DNA of 64,000 nt from Haematococcus lacustris. Lineage: Eukaryota > Chlorophyta > Chlorophyceae > Chlamydomonadales > Haematococcaceae. Made by a program: the position numbers and the translations under genes. The notes under the pieces were generated by a model, which was given only the letters and a program-made list of their open reading frames with translations, was not told the origin of the DNA and did no database searches. The stretch is taken from the NCBI GenBank assembly GCA_030144725.1, contig JASKMD010000008.1, forward strand, positions 4,467,056 to 4,531,055, written 5' to 3'. Positions 34,372-43,503 of the stretch are shown in pieces (position 1 is the stretch's first letter; each line of letters opens with the position of its first letter).

Positions 34372-34389
34372 GTCAGGTCCCACAAGGTC
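34372..34389 (+). repeat. Left terminal inverted repeat
   Basis: GTCAGGTCCCACAAGGTC, a perfect inverted match to 38480-38497, preceded by TTAAA. Confidence 0.75.
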
Positions 34390-34905
34390 TCTTTAGTGAA
34401 ATGTACCGTGAGCCATTTGATGCCGCGCTTACACAGCCGTGATCAGCGAGCCTTTCCGGTATGCCTACTGCATCAAAGGGCCTGCACGGCTTGGGCGCCC
34501 ACCAACCCTCGACAAGTGTCCAGGTAGCAAGGTTACTGTAGGATTGTGCGGCGTTCTTTCTAAAGCGGGGGCTAGTAGGTACGGTGTACAACAGCGCTTA
34601 TGTTCGGGCCGGCGGTTATGTTCGGTTACGGGGTGGCTCGCATCTCGCATCGGGCTGTTGCAGCTCGCTCGCAACATGCCTAAGCCCTCCTCCTCCACCA
34701 CATTAGCGCATATACTATGAGCTGCAGGCAGCATGTCCGAAGTGTCTTTCGACGACATTAATGAGAGGGCAGATAAATGCCTTGAGAGTATGTCGTAGCA
34801 GCAGAAAGTACAAGCTCAAGCATGCGCTGTGAACATGTGTTTGACACAGGCTACTATAAACGGCCAGCAGCAACAGACTGCATAGACAGACTGCATAGAC
34901 AGACA

Positions 34906-37761
34906 CTACTGCTTGCAATACTCCGCGATACGCTCAAGTAGTTGCCGCCTGTTCTTACCCACGGACCCCACCCCCAACTTCTGGCTCAAATGCTTCAGCT
35001 CCTCCACCGATATGCCCTTGGAACGCAGAGCAGGTAAAGGTGGCTCAAACCTGTTGTACACCCCCCTTGCTGTATCTTCCAACTCCTTTAGCCTCTTGCT
35101 GTCCACTTGCTGTTGCTGTTGCCGGGCTGTGACGCTGTCTCTGACAGCTACAGCTGCTGCTCGTTGCTCATCTGATGGCATGCTTACTAAGCACCTGATG
35201 CGCTTCATAACCCTTTCCGCCTTGCTTTGCGCTTGTTGTTGCCGCTTTCCTGGCCTTGCCTTGTTGGTAGCAAGGGCCTGAGTGCCCCCACCAGGGCTGG
35301 CAGCTGTGCCAGGGCTGGCAGCTGTGCCTGCAGGGCTGGCAGTTGTGCCCCCAGGGCTGGCAGCTGTGCCCCCAGGGCTGGCAGCTGTGCCCCCAAGGCT
35401 GGCAGCTGTGCCCCCAGGGCTGGCAGCTGTGCCAGGGCTGGCAGCTGTGCCCCCAGGGCTGGCAGCTGTGCCCCCAGGGCTGGCAGCTGTGCCAGGGCTG
35501 GCAGCTGTGCCCCCAGGGCTGGCAGCTGTGCCAGGGCTGGCAGCTGTGCCCCCAGGGCTGGCAGCTGTGCCCCCAGGGCTGGCAGCTGTGCCAGGGCTGG
35601 CAGCTGTGCCCCCAGGGCTGGCAGCTGTGCCAGAGCTGGCAGCTGTGCCCCCAGGGCTGGCAGCTGTGCCAGGGCTGGCAGCTGTGCCAGGGCTGGCAGC
35701 TGTGCCCCCAGGGCTGGCAGCTGTACCAGGGCTGGCAGCTGTGCCCCCAGGGCTGGCAGCTGTGCCAGGGCTGGCAGCTGTGCCCCCAGGGCTGGCAGCT
35801 GTGCCCTCAAGGCTGGCAGCTGTGCCCCCAAGGCTGGCAGCTGTGCCCCCAGGGCTGGCAGCTGTGCCCCCAGGGCTGGCAGCTGTGCCCCAAGGGCTGG
35901 CCCCATGGTTTTGTAGGGCTTTGCGTTCTGCCGTTGCTGCCACCATGCCTTGCTGGGTAACCACGCCATCTGCCACCCATGCAGTGGTGTCCTCCATTGC
36001 AAGCTTGGCTCGCCCGGACATCCCCTCCGCATTCATGCGTAGCACGCTGTCATTGTTGAGCTGTTTCAGCATGGTTTCTGGCACTGCGTTGGTCATGTGC
36101 GTTGCCCTGTAGTAGCGGCTGAGAAGCTGCTCCATTGCTGGTGTCAGCATGCCGGTGTCCCTTGTGACCTGCACGCAATGGTGTAGCTGGTGTGAGATTA
36201 AGGCCGCCACTGCTTTTTGTTCCCGCCACTTGCAGATCGCTCACCTCCAGGTCAGCCCTCATCTTGTGCAGCTCCAGGGGGTCGTACTTGCTTGCGTCCT
36301 CCCCCTCCAAATGTCCCAGCAGCTGCTCCCGCTCCAGGTACCGCAAGTGCATGCGTGCAGCCCACTGGCGGGAAGCGGTGGAGGGGTCACCCAGAGCGGC
36401 AGTGAGGTAGGGTTACTCACCAGATTGATGCTTGTGGGCCTGATGACAGATGTCATCCATGGCCCGGCGCAGGGTCATGCCGCAGGGTACCCTGTCCTCT
36501 AGCTGCTGGCCTGGTAGGATGTGCAGCCCCAGAGCTCTCACGATGGTCTCCTGCACCTTCTCAAATGACAGGTTGCAGTCCACAAGCAACCGCAGAGCTG
36601 CTAGCGAGTACTCTACGCGGTAGCGAGCTGTTGAGTATCTTGCAACCTGTGTGTGGCACAGCTGGACTGTTGCCAGCTCGTCTTTGTTATGCCGATGCTG
36701 ACCTGTCCTGGGCTTGGATTCCCAATCTGAAATCAAGCGGCGTAGGACATTGATCGAGGGCCCCCTGATCTGCACCAGCCTGATCCGCTTGTCCTGGCTG
36801 GCAGGGCAGGGATTAGGGGCAGTAGGTGAGGGGGGGGGTGCAGCAGCTGACAATCTGAGGCACTCGGCTTGCTGCTCATGGCACTCCATCACCAAATCCT
36901 GACATTGAGCTTCCAACTCCAGACAACGAGCTTCCTGGTTAGCCGCTGCTGCTGCTGCCTCGTCACCCTTTGCTGCCCTCTGCCGCAATGCCACGGCCTC
37001 CTCTGCCATGAAAGCGTTGGCATGCTGAAGCAGCCCTAACTGCAATGCCAATGCATGGACAGTGCATGCTGCCATGGCAGCCCTCTGCTCTGCTGCATAA
37101 ACTGCTTTAGATGCTGCTGCCAGCACCTGCCGCTGCTGCTCCTCCAGCTGCTGCTGCTGCTCCTCCAGCTGCTGCTGCTGCTGCTCCACATGCTGCTGCT
37201 GCTCCTCTAGCTGCTGTTGCAACTCCTCCAGCTGCTGCTGCTGCTCTATGGTTGCTGTATGTCCCGCAGCAAGGTCGGCCTGGGATATAGCAATACATCA
37301 TGCACAAGTGTCATGCAACAACTCGCTACGTGCCAACACTGAAAGCATTGGGATCATAGGACACACCTGCAAGCCAGCCATCTCCTCAGCCGCAGCCAAG
37401 TGGTATCTCACGTTGTGTTGCTTAAGCTCCTCAATCTGGGCTTGCATCCGCTGCTCACGCTGCTGGGATGCAGCGGAATCAGAGCCAAGCTGCGTCTGGG
37501 ATGCTTGCAACTCCGCCTCCAACACCTACATACATGACAACACAGCCGATGGGCTGGTGTTAGGGCTGGGGCACACACAGCGGCTGGGGCAGCAAGGGCA
37601 GAGGGGGTAGAGGGAGCAGGGAACAGCAAGGTCAGCAGAAGCCTTACCTTCAGCCGGTTCGCGATGAAGCCGGCCATGCGGGTCCACGGGGCAAGGCCAG
37701 CGGCAACCCGAGCTGCCATTGTCGCCGATCCTTTCTTACTACGCTTAGTGCGGGGTGCCAT
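34906..37761 (-). CDS. Coiled-coil, repeat-rich, SAP-like protein within the putative transposon
   Basis: Supported exons are 37761-37648 (MAPRTKRSKKGSATMAARVA, basic N-terminus), 37525-37367 (coiled coil, REQRMQAQIEELKQHN), 37279 to ~36420 (QQ/LEEQQ coiled coil, then KRIRLVQIRGPSINVLRRLI and SLAALRLLVDCNLSFEKVQE), an exon around 36385-36250 (MHLRYLEREQLLGHLEGE) and 36168-34906. The last exon begins VTRDTGMLTPAMEQLLSRYY. It carries ~35 GTAASPG-type heptads and ends with ISVEELKHLSQKLGVGSVGK NRRQLLERIAEYCKQ, which fits the SAP/LEM-like helix-extended-loop-helix DNA-binding fold. The junction near 36420 could not be made phase-consistent, so a small exon or a frameshift lies there. The protein is probably nuclear and DNA-binding. 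It may be the element's mobility protein or a passenger. No DDE triad or zinc finger was identified. Confidence 0.6.
35285..35905. repeat. Coding minisatellite (21-bp and 15-bp units) in the transposon gene
   Basis: Units of GGGCTGGCAGCTGTGCC with or without an extra CCCA are repeated about 35 times. On the minus strand they encode alternating GTAASPG and TAASPG heptads and pentads. Unit lengths are multiples of three, so the frame is kept. Confidence 0.95.
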
Positions 37762-38479
37762 CGCTATCAATGGCCGCCAGTCTGCATAATTTGCGCCGCT
37801 GATGAACGCTGGTGGTAGCTTGGAGGAACCACAACAATCTCATCTACTTTCGCAGCCTGGTGAGAGCGAGATGATGGGGTACTTTAGACATGAGCATGCT
37901 AGGGCGTATGTATGGGTGATAATCCTAAGGATAGCGCAATCAAAGTAGATGAAGTTCTTGGGGCACACAGCTTGCATCTCCACATGAGGTCAGCACCGCG
38001 TTTGATGCACTTCCTGCCCAGAAATGAGGTTTCAACTAACTGTAATTGCATGAGCCTCCCAACCTGCGCAGGGCAGATGTATTACACTGCAATAGCTTCC
38101 CGTGGGAGCTATGAGCATACCCCAAAGCTAGGGCGCAGAAACCAGACGGATGCGTAGCAGCAACAAGCAGCAAATTGACCTCAAAAACAGCACTGCAGAT
38201 TTGCATGCCGGCACCCCATCACGGCACGCCGACCGACCGACTAGTGACCGCTCTACCTCGCTCGTCGTTGCGGCGTTGTTGTTTCACGTGCACTACCGTC
38301 AGGGTGCAAGGAGTCACTGGTGCAAGGATACCGCGGAGGGGGGCAATGTTGACTTTAGCCCGTCCCTCGCAAGCCAAGCTGCGGAGCGCCACGCCGCAGC
38401 GGGGCGTCGCGGTTTGACCTCTTGGAGTGCAGTATACGCGACAAAAAGTGACGGTACATTATTTCGAGCCATTTTACCT
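37762..38479 (-). promoter_or_regulatory. Upstream region of the transposon gene up to the right TIR
   Basis: About 720 bases between the gene's start codon and the right terminal repeat. It should hold the promoter. No further open frame with recognisable content, and no clear TATA box at a convincing distance. Confidence 0.35.
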
Positions 38480-38497
38480 GACCTTGTGGGACCTGAC
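38480..38497 (-). repeat. Right terminal inverted repeat
   Basis: GACCTTGTGGGACCTGAC, the perfect reverse complement of the left end, followed by TTAAA. A degenerate relative (GACCTTGT then CTGACC) occurs at 43207-43225. Confidence 0.75.
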
Positions 38498-38506
38498 TTA
38501 AAGGCT

Positions 38507-38930
38507 ACAGTACTGTAAGTGGTCTCTCGAGGTACCTCGAGGTACCTCGAGGTACTGTAGATGTCTACAGTACTGTAGATGTCTACAGTACTGTAGATGT
38601 CTACAGTACTGTAAATGGTCTCTCGAGGTACCTCGAGGTACCTCGAGGTACTGTAGATGTCTACAGTACTGTAGATGTCTACAGTACTGTAGGTGTCTAC
38701 AGTCCTGTAGATGTCTACAGTACTGTAGATGTCTACAGTACTGTAGATGTCTACAATACTGTAAATGGTCTCTCGAGGTACCTCGAGGTACCTCGAGGTA
38801 CTGTAGATGTCTACAGTACTGTAGATGTCTACAGTACTGTAGGTGTCTACAGTACTGTAGATGTCTACAGTACTGTAGATGTCTACAGTACTGTAGATGT
38901 CTACAGTACTGTAAATGGTCTCTCGAGGTA
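38507..38930. repeat. Palindrome-rich satellite of TACAGTACTGTA and CTCGAGGTAC units
   Basis: Two modules alternate: an 18-bp unit GTAGATGTCTACAGTACT, whose core TCTACAGTACTGTAGA is a perfect palindrome, and blocks of three CTCGAGGTAC units that overlap the palindromes CTCGAG and GGTACC. The higher-order pattern (GGTCTCTCGAGG blocks separated by three to seven 18-bp units) repeats about four times. It abuts the transposon's right end on one side and the right inverted arm on the other. Confidence 0.93.
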
Positions 38931-39520
38931 CCCCCTCCCAGTCCCCCTCACCACCACCACCACCACCACCACCACCACCACCACCACCACCACCACCATT
39001 TCATCACCTCCCACAACGTTCCCACTGTTGCCTCCCTTGTGTTGCAGCCCAGCCCAGCCCAGCCCAGCCCAGCCCAGCCCAGCCCAGCCCAGCCCAGCCC
39101 AGCCCAGCCCAGCCCAGCCCAGCCCAGCCCAGCCCAGCCCAGCCCAGCCCAGCCCAGCCCAGCCCAGCCCAGCCCAGCCCAGCCCAGCCCAGCCCAGCCC
39201 AGCCCAGCCCAGCCCAGCCCAGCCCAGCCCAGCCCAGCCCAGCCCAGCCCAGCCCAGCCCAGCCCAGCCCAGCCCAGCCCAGCCCAGCCCAGCCCAGCCC
39301 AGCCCAGCCCAGCCCAGCCCAGCCCAGCCCAGCCCAGCCCAGCCCAGCCCAGCCCAGCCCAGCCCAGCCCAGCCCAGCCCAGCCCAGCCCAGCCCAGCCC
39401 AGCCCAGCCCAGCCCAGCCCAGCCCAGCCCAGCCCAGCCCAGCCCAGCCCAGCCCAGCCCAGCCCAGCCCAGCCCAGCCCAGCCCAGCCCAGCCCAGCCC
39501 AGCCCAGCCCAGCCCAGCCC
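38931..39520 (-). repeat. Right arm of the large inverted pair: CAC array, spacer, AGCCC array
   Basis: Inverted copy of 33316-33722: ACCCCCTCCCAGTCCCCC, a CAC array (~38949-38998), the unique spacer, then 95 copies of AGCCC (39046-39520). The AGCCC array is longer than the left one (57 copies). Long WAGLG/PAQPS open frames are artefacts of the pentamer. Confidence 0.95.
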
Positions 39521-39760
39521 ACCCCAACCCATGCCCCCAACCCAACCCACCCCCGCCCAGCCCAACCCGGTTGAGCCTCCCGCCTCCCCACCTCCCGCCT
39601 CCCTGCCTCCCGCCTCCCCGTCTCCCGCCTCCCTGCCTCCCACCTCCCGCCTTCCACATCTACCCCCCCTCCCCGCCTTCACTCTTCCAATCCCCCCCCC
39701 TTCCTAGCAGCAGTCATCAAGCAGCCAAAAGGTAGGTAGGTGCTACAGTGCCCCTACTAT
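39521..39760. other. CT/C-rich low-complexity tract
   Basis: Mainly CCTCCCGCCTCCC-type sequence decaying from the AGCCC array. No gene. Confidence 0.6.
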
Positions 39761-39765
39761 ATCTC

Positions 39766-39951
39766 CCTGCTGCTGCTGCCCCCCTGCTGCTGCTGCTGCC
39801 CCCCTGCTGCTGCTGCTGCCCCCCCTGCTGCTGCCCCCCTGCTGCTGCTGCTGCTGCCCCACTGCTGCTGCTGCCCCCCTGCTGCTGCTGCTGCTGCCCC
39901 CCTGCTGCTGCTGCTGCTGCCCCCCTGCTGCTGCTGCTGCCCCCCTGCGGT
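39766..39951. repeat. CTG/CCCCCCTG microsatellite
   Basis: Groups of two to five CTG triplets are separated by CCCCC. No stop codon interrupts several frames, giving spurious open frames. Confidence 0.9.
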
Positions 39952-41034
39952 CTACAGTACTCATAGGGGTCTTGAGTACTGTAGAGGTCTACAGTACTCA
40001 TAGGGGTCTTGAGTACTGTAGAGGTCTACAGTACTCATAGGGGTCTTGAGTACTGTAGAGGTCTACAGTACTCATGGGGGTCTTGAGTACTGTAGAGGTC
40101 TACAGTACTCATAGGGGTCTTGAGTACTGTAGAGGTCTACAGTACTCATAGGGGTCTTGAGTACTGTAGAGGTCTACAGTACTCATAGGGGTCTTGAGTA
40201 CTGTAGAGGTCTACAGTACTCATGGAGGTCTTGAGTACTGTAGAGGTCTACAGTACTCATGGGGGTCTTGAGTACTGTAGAGGTCTACAGTACTCATAGG
40301 GGTCTTGAGTACTGTAGAGGTCTACAGTACTCATAGGGGTCTTGAGTACTGTAGAGGTCTACAGTACTCATGGGGGTCTTGAGTACTGTAGAGGTCTACA
40401 GTACTCATGGGGGTCTTGAGTACTGTAGAGGTCTACAGTACTCATAGGGGTCTTGAGTACTGTAGAGGTCTACAGTACTCATGGGGGTCTTGAGTACTGT
40501 AGAGGTCTACAGTACTCATGGGGGTCTTGAGTACTGTCGAGGTCTACAGTACTCATAGGGGTCTTGAGTACTGTAGAGGTCTACAGTACTCATGGGGGTC
40601 TTGAGTACTGTAGAGGTCTACAGTACTCATGGGGGTCTTGAGTACTGTAGAGGTCTACAGTACTCATAGGGGTCTTGAGTACTGTCGAGGTCTACAGTAC
40701 TCATAGGGGTCTTGAGTACTGTAGAGGTCTACAGTACTCATGGAGGTCTTGAGTACTGTAGAGGTCTACAGTACTCATGGGGGTCTTGAGTACTGTAGAG
40801 GTCTACAGTACTCATAGGGGTCTTGAGTACTGTAGAGGTCTACAGTACTCATGGGGGTCTTGAGTACTGTAGAGGTCTACAGTACTCATGGGGGTCTTGA
40901 GTACTGTCGAGGTCTACAGTACTCATAGGGGTCTTGAGTACTGTAGAGGTCTACAGTACTCATGGAGGTCTTGAGTACTGTAGAGGTCTACAGTACTCAT
41001 GGGGGTCTTGAGTACTGTAGAGGTCTACAGTACT
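39952..41034. repeat. 37-bp tandem satellite, block 1 (about 29 units)
   Basis: Each unit holds CATAGGGGTCTTG followed by the inverted repeat AGTACTGTAGA - GG - TCTACAGTACT (11-bp arms). Variant positions recur (CATAGGGG, CATGGGGG, CATGGAGG; GTAGAGG or GTCGAGG). Variants occur in blocks, indicating higher-order duplication. It shares the TACAGTACTGTA core with 38507-38930. Confidence 0.96.
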
Positions 41035-41590
41035 AGAAGAAGAAGAAGAAGACTACTCCGGTATTCACCGGCGTGCATTAAGGGAGGAGCTACCGCCTGG
41101 GGCGCGGCCTGCTCCCACCAATCAAGCAGGAAAAGAGGCAACCCCCCTACCCTCCATCCCTCTTAGTAGCCCTGAGTCTGTAGCTTGTCTTTGCGATGGA
41201 GTGGGCTGTCTCCACTGCGTGTCTTTTTAGCTTGTGTAACAGTTTAGTAGTGTTGCCTTGTGAGACCCCCAAGGCCAAGAGGTGTTGCCGTGTGTGTGCT
41301 TCATACGTTATGCCACCTATGCCAAGGAGGATAGGTCTAATCTCAACCATGTGGCCTTCCTTGCGTAAGGTTTGAGCTAGATTGGTGTGTTGGTTGAGTG
41401 CCCTGTCTAATTGATCCGTCCACCTTGAGTCCGAGCAGTACTTGATTTCTATGATGGTGACCCGTTTTGTGACTTTGCCGCTTTTGCCCGCCTTCGCTTG
41501 CGGCGTCACCATGAGTATATCTGGTCTAGTGGTGTTTTTGGTTGCCGCTGTTTTCAGTCCGAGTGCTCGTAGCGTTGTGTGTAGTGTGTG
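41035..41590 (-). mobile_element. 556-bp insertion in the satellite, likely 5'-truncated non-LTR retroelement
   Basis: The satellite is interrupted by unrelated sequence flanked by TCTACAGTACT on both sides (41024-41034 and 41591-41601). That could be an 11-bp target duplication, although the satellite itself contains this word. On the minus strand the insertion reads from an open frame, through a stop at 41147-41149, into ~110 bases of presumed 3' UTR, ending in a TTC/CTT microsatellite (41035-41052). An open 5' edge, a short 3' UTR and a microsatellite tail fit target-primed insertion of a truncated LINE. Confidence 0.6.
41147..41590 (-). CDS. C-terminal PD-(D/E)XK nuclease-like domain, 5' truncated
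   Basis: The frame contains RPDILMVTPQAKAG, then VTIIEIKYCSDSRWTDQLDR, then a helical part ending in YRLRATKRDGG. A Pro-Asp followed ~20 residues later by a beta-strand ending E-I-K is the core of PD-(D/E)XK nucleases. Proteins with RPD...(V/I)ELT-type blocks are common at the C-terminus of some non-LTR retroelements. The reading frame continues upstream into the satellite, which supplies a start codon (MSTVDLYSTQDPHEYC), but that part is satellite-encoded and not homologous. About 147 residues come from the insertion itself. Activity is unknown; the catalytic Asp and Glu-x-Lys are all present. Confidence 0.55.
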   Translation of the reverse strand, partial: HTLHTTLRALGLKTAATKNTTRPDILMVTPQAKAGKSGKVTKRVTIIEIKYCSDSRWTDQLDRALNQHTNLAQTLRKEGHMVEIRPILLGIGGITYEAHTRQHLLALGVSQGNTTKLLHKLKRHAVETAHSIAKTSYRLRATKRDGG

Positions 41591-42484
41591 TCTACAGTAC
41601 TCATGGGGGTCTTGAGTACTGTAGAGGTCTACAGTACTCATAGGGGTCTTGAGTACTGTAGAGGTCTACAGTACTCATAGGGGTCTTGAGTACTGTAGAG
41701 GTCTACAGTACTCATGGGGGTCTTGAGTACTGTAGAGGTCTACAGTACTCATGGGGGTCTTGAGTACTGTAGAGGTCTACAGTACTCATAGGGGTCTTGA
41801 GTACTGTAGAGGTCTACAGTACTCATGGGGGTCTTGAGTACTGTAGAGGTCTACAGTACTCATGGGGGTCTTGAGTACTGTAGAGGTCTACAGTACTCAT
41901 AGGGGTCTTGAGTACTGTCGAGGTCTACAGTACTCATAGGGGTCTTGAGTACTGTAGAGGTCTACAGTACTCATGGAGGTCTTGAGTACTGTAGAGGTCT
42001 ACAGTACTCATGGGGGTCTTGAGTACTGTAGAGGTCTACAGTACTCATAGGGGTCTTGAGTACTGTAGAGGTCTACAGTACTCATAGGGGTCTTGAGTAC
42101 TGTAGAGGTCTACAGAACTCATGGAGGTCTTGAGTACTGTAGATGTCTACAGTACTCATAGGGGTCTTGAGTACTGTAGAGGTCTACAGTACTCATAGGG
42201 GTCTTGAGTACTGTAGAGGTCTACAGTACTCATGGAGGTCTTGAGTACTGTAGAGGTCTACAGTACTCATGGGGGTCTTGAGTACTGTAGAGGTCTACAG
42301 TACTCATGGGGGTCTTGAGTACTGTAGAGGTCTACAGTACTCATAGGGGTCTTGAGTACTGTCGAGGTCTACAGTACTCATAGGGGTCTTGAGTACTGTA
42401 GAGGTCTACAGTACTCATAGAGGTCTTGAGTACTGTAGAGGTCTACAGTACTCATGGAGGTCTTGAGTACTGTAGAGGTCTACA
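41591..42484. repeat. 37-bp tandem satellite, block 2 (about 24 units)
   Basis: Continuation of block 1 with the same unit and the same variants. It ends at 42484 in a TACAGTACTGTAGAGAGACC stretch that resembles the modules at 38507-38930. Confidence 0.96.
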
Positions 42485-43206
42485 TACAGTACTGTAGAGA
42501 GACCATTTACAGTACTGTAGCTGCCTTCCCCCCATGCATCCTTAACCCCCATGCCCCCTTCACCCCCATGCAGGAACAACTCAATGTAGCCCAAGCTCGT
42601 TTGCTATCCCGACAGTGCTATGCAAATGCGCTGACAACAAAGCGTGCCTATGTTGCCGAGCCCAGCCCAGCCCTGCCCAGCCCTACTCAGCCTCTAGGAT
42701 TCGTTACCGACCCTGAGCCTAGCCCTTGTGTTAGGAACACAAGTGGTGATGTAATGATGGAGGCTAAGAGTCATGATGTAATGATGTGAGGTTAGATGTA
42801 ATGATTGATGGTTGAGGGCCAACCGCAAACAACTTTTGCGGCAATCTCTGCCGCACTCGATATTACACGGGAGGGTGCGGTGCAGGAGGTTGTTGTGATT
42901 GCGGGGCATCATCAACATCCACAGCTTTGCGGGAGCTTGCAAGCCGAGGTACCCAGTACAACCGACAGAACGGACCTAGCTTGCGATAGAGACGGGCCCC
43001 GGCCTTAGACCTTACACGTATGTATGTAGCTCCCTATGGCGACCTTATTGCGTGGACACAACTTTCGGCACAAATATCTATATCGAGCTTGCGGGCCTAC
43101 GCTTCGACGCCTCTCACTATTTATAGCACGCAGAAGCTGACGGTGCAATCGCGGTAGCAAATGGTGGTTTGAATGTGGAGAACAGCATGGTACCCTATTT
43201 ACAAGA
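42485..43206. other. Unassigned region between the satellite and a degenerate transposon end
   Basis: Only short open frames without recognisable content. Direct imperfect repeats GATGTAATGAT occur around 42745-42805. Confidence 0.4.
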
Positions 43207-43303
43207 GACCTTGTCAAATCTGACCTACAGTACTGTAGATGTCTACAGTACTGTAGGTGTCTACAGTACTGTAGACATCTACAGTACTGTAGGTACCTAC
43301 ACT
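43207..43303. repeat. Degenerate transposon-end-like sequence joined to TACAGTACTGTA satellite
   Basis: GACCTTGT...CTGACC at 43207-43225 resembles the right TIR at 38480-38497 and, as there, is followed directly by TACAGTACTGTAGATGTCTA satellite units (four copies, some inverted, ending GGTACC). This suggests a second relic of the same element plus satellite association. Confidence 0.45.
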
Positions 43304-43503
43304 CCAACTGCTCACATACTCAGAATTTCAACAAGCGTCAAGTGGCGTTGGAGTCGCAAGGACAATCCGAGGCGAACCGCATAAAAAAACTACCCCCCTA
43401 GGATGACGAATATCCGCACTAATTTGCCTGTGTGCCCCTCTCCAGCCAGTCTTTGTCCACCACCACCCCCTCACCCACCCCCAGCATCCTCCGCTGCCTG
43501 GCC

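Larger units (their letters stand above)
34372..38497 (-). mobile_element. Putative DNA transposon, 4126 bp, with 18-bp TIRs and TTAAA duplications
   Basis: The left end GTCAGGTCCCACAAGGTC (34372-34389) is repeated as a perfect reverse complement at 38480-38497. A second, subterminal inverted match AATGTACCGT/ACGGTACATT lies at 34400-34409 and 38451-38460. TTAAA directly abuts both outer ends (34367-34371 and 38498-38502) and looks like a 5-bp target-site duplication. The element encloses exactly one gene on the minus strand (34906-37761). The gene does not read as any transposase I know, so the element could be non-autonomous with a captured or accessory gene, or belong to an undescribed superfamily. 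A TTAAA or TTAA target recalls piggyBac, but piggyBac TIRs and transposase motifs are not seen. Confidence 0.65.

Noticed and set aside
34372..38497. piggyBac family assignment
   Set aside because: TTAA is contained in the flanks, but piggyBac ends start with CCC/CCY and encode a DDD transposase; neither is seen, and the duplicated word is best read as TTAAA.
38915..39735. Open frames of WAGLG and PAQPS repeats on both strands (also 33289-33727)
   Set aside because: Pentamer GGGCT/AGCCC arrays have no stop in any frame. There are no flanking coding signals.
39952..42484. CRISPR-like regular repeat array
   Set aside because: Units are head-to-tail 37-bp copies without unique spacers, in a eukaryotic genome; this is a satellite.
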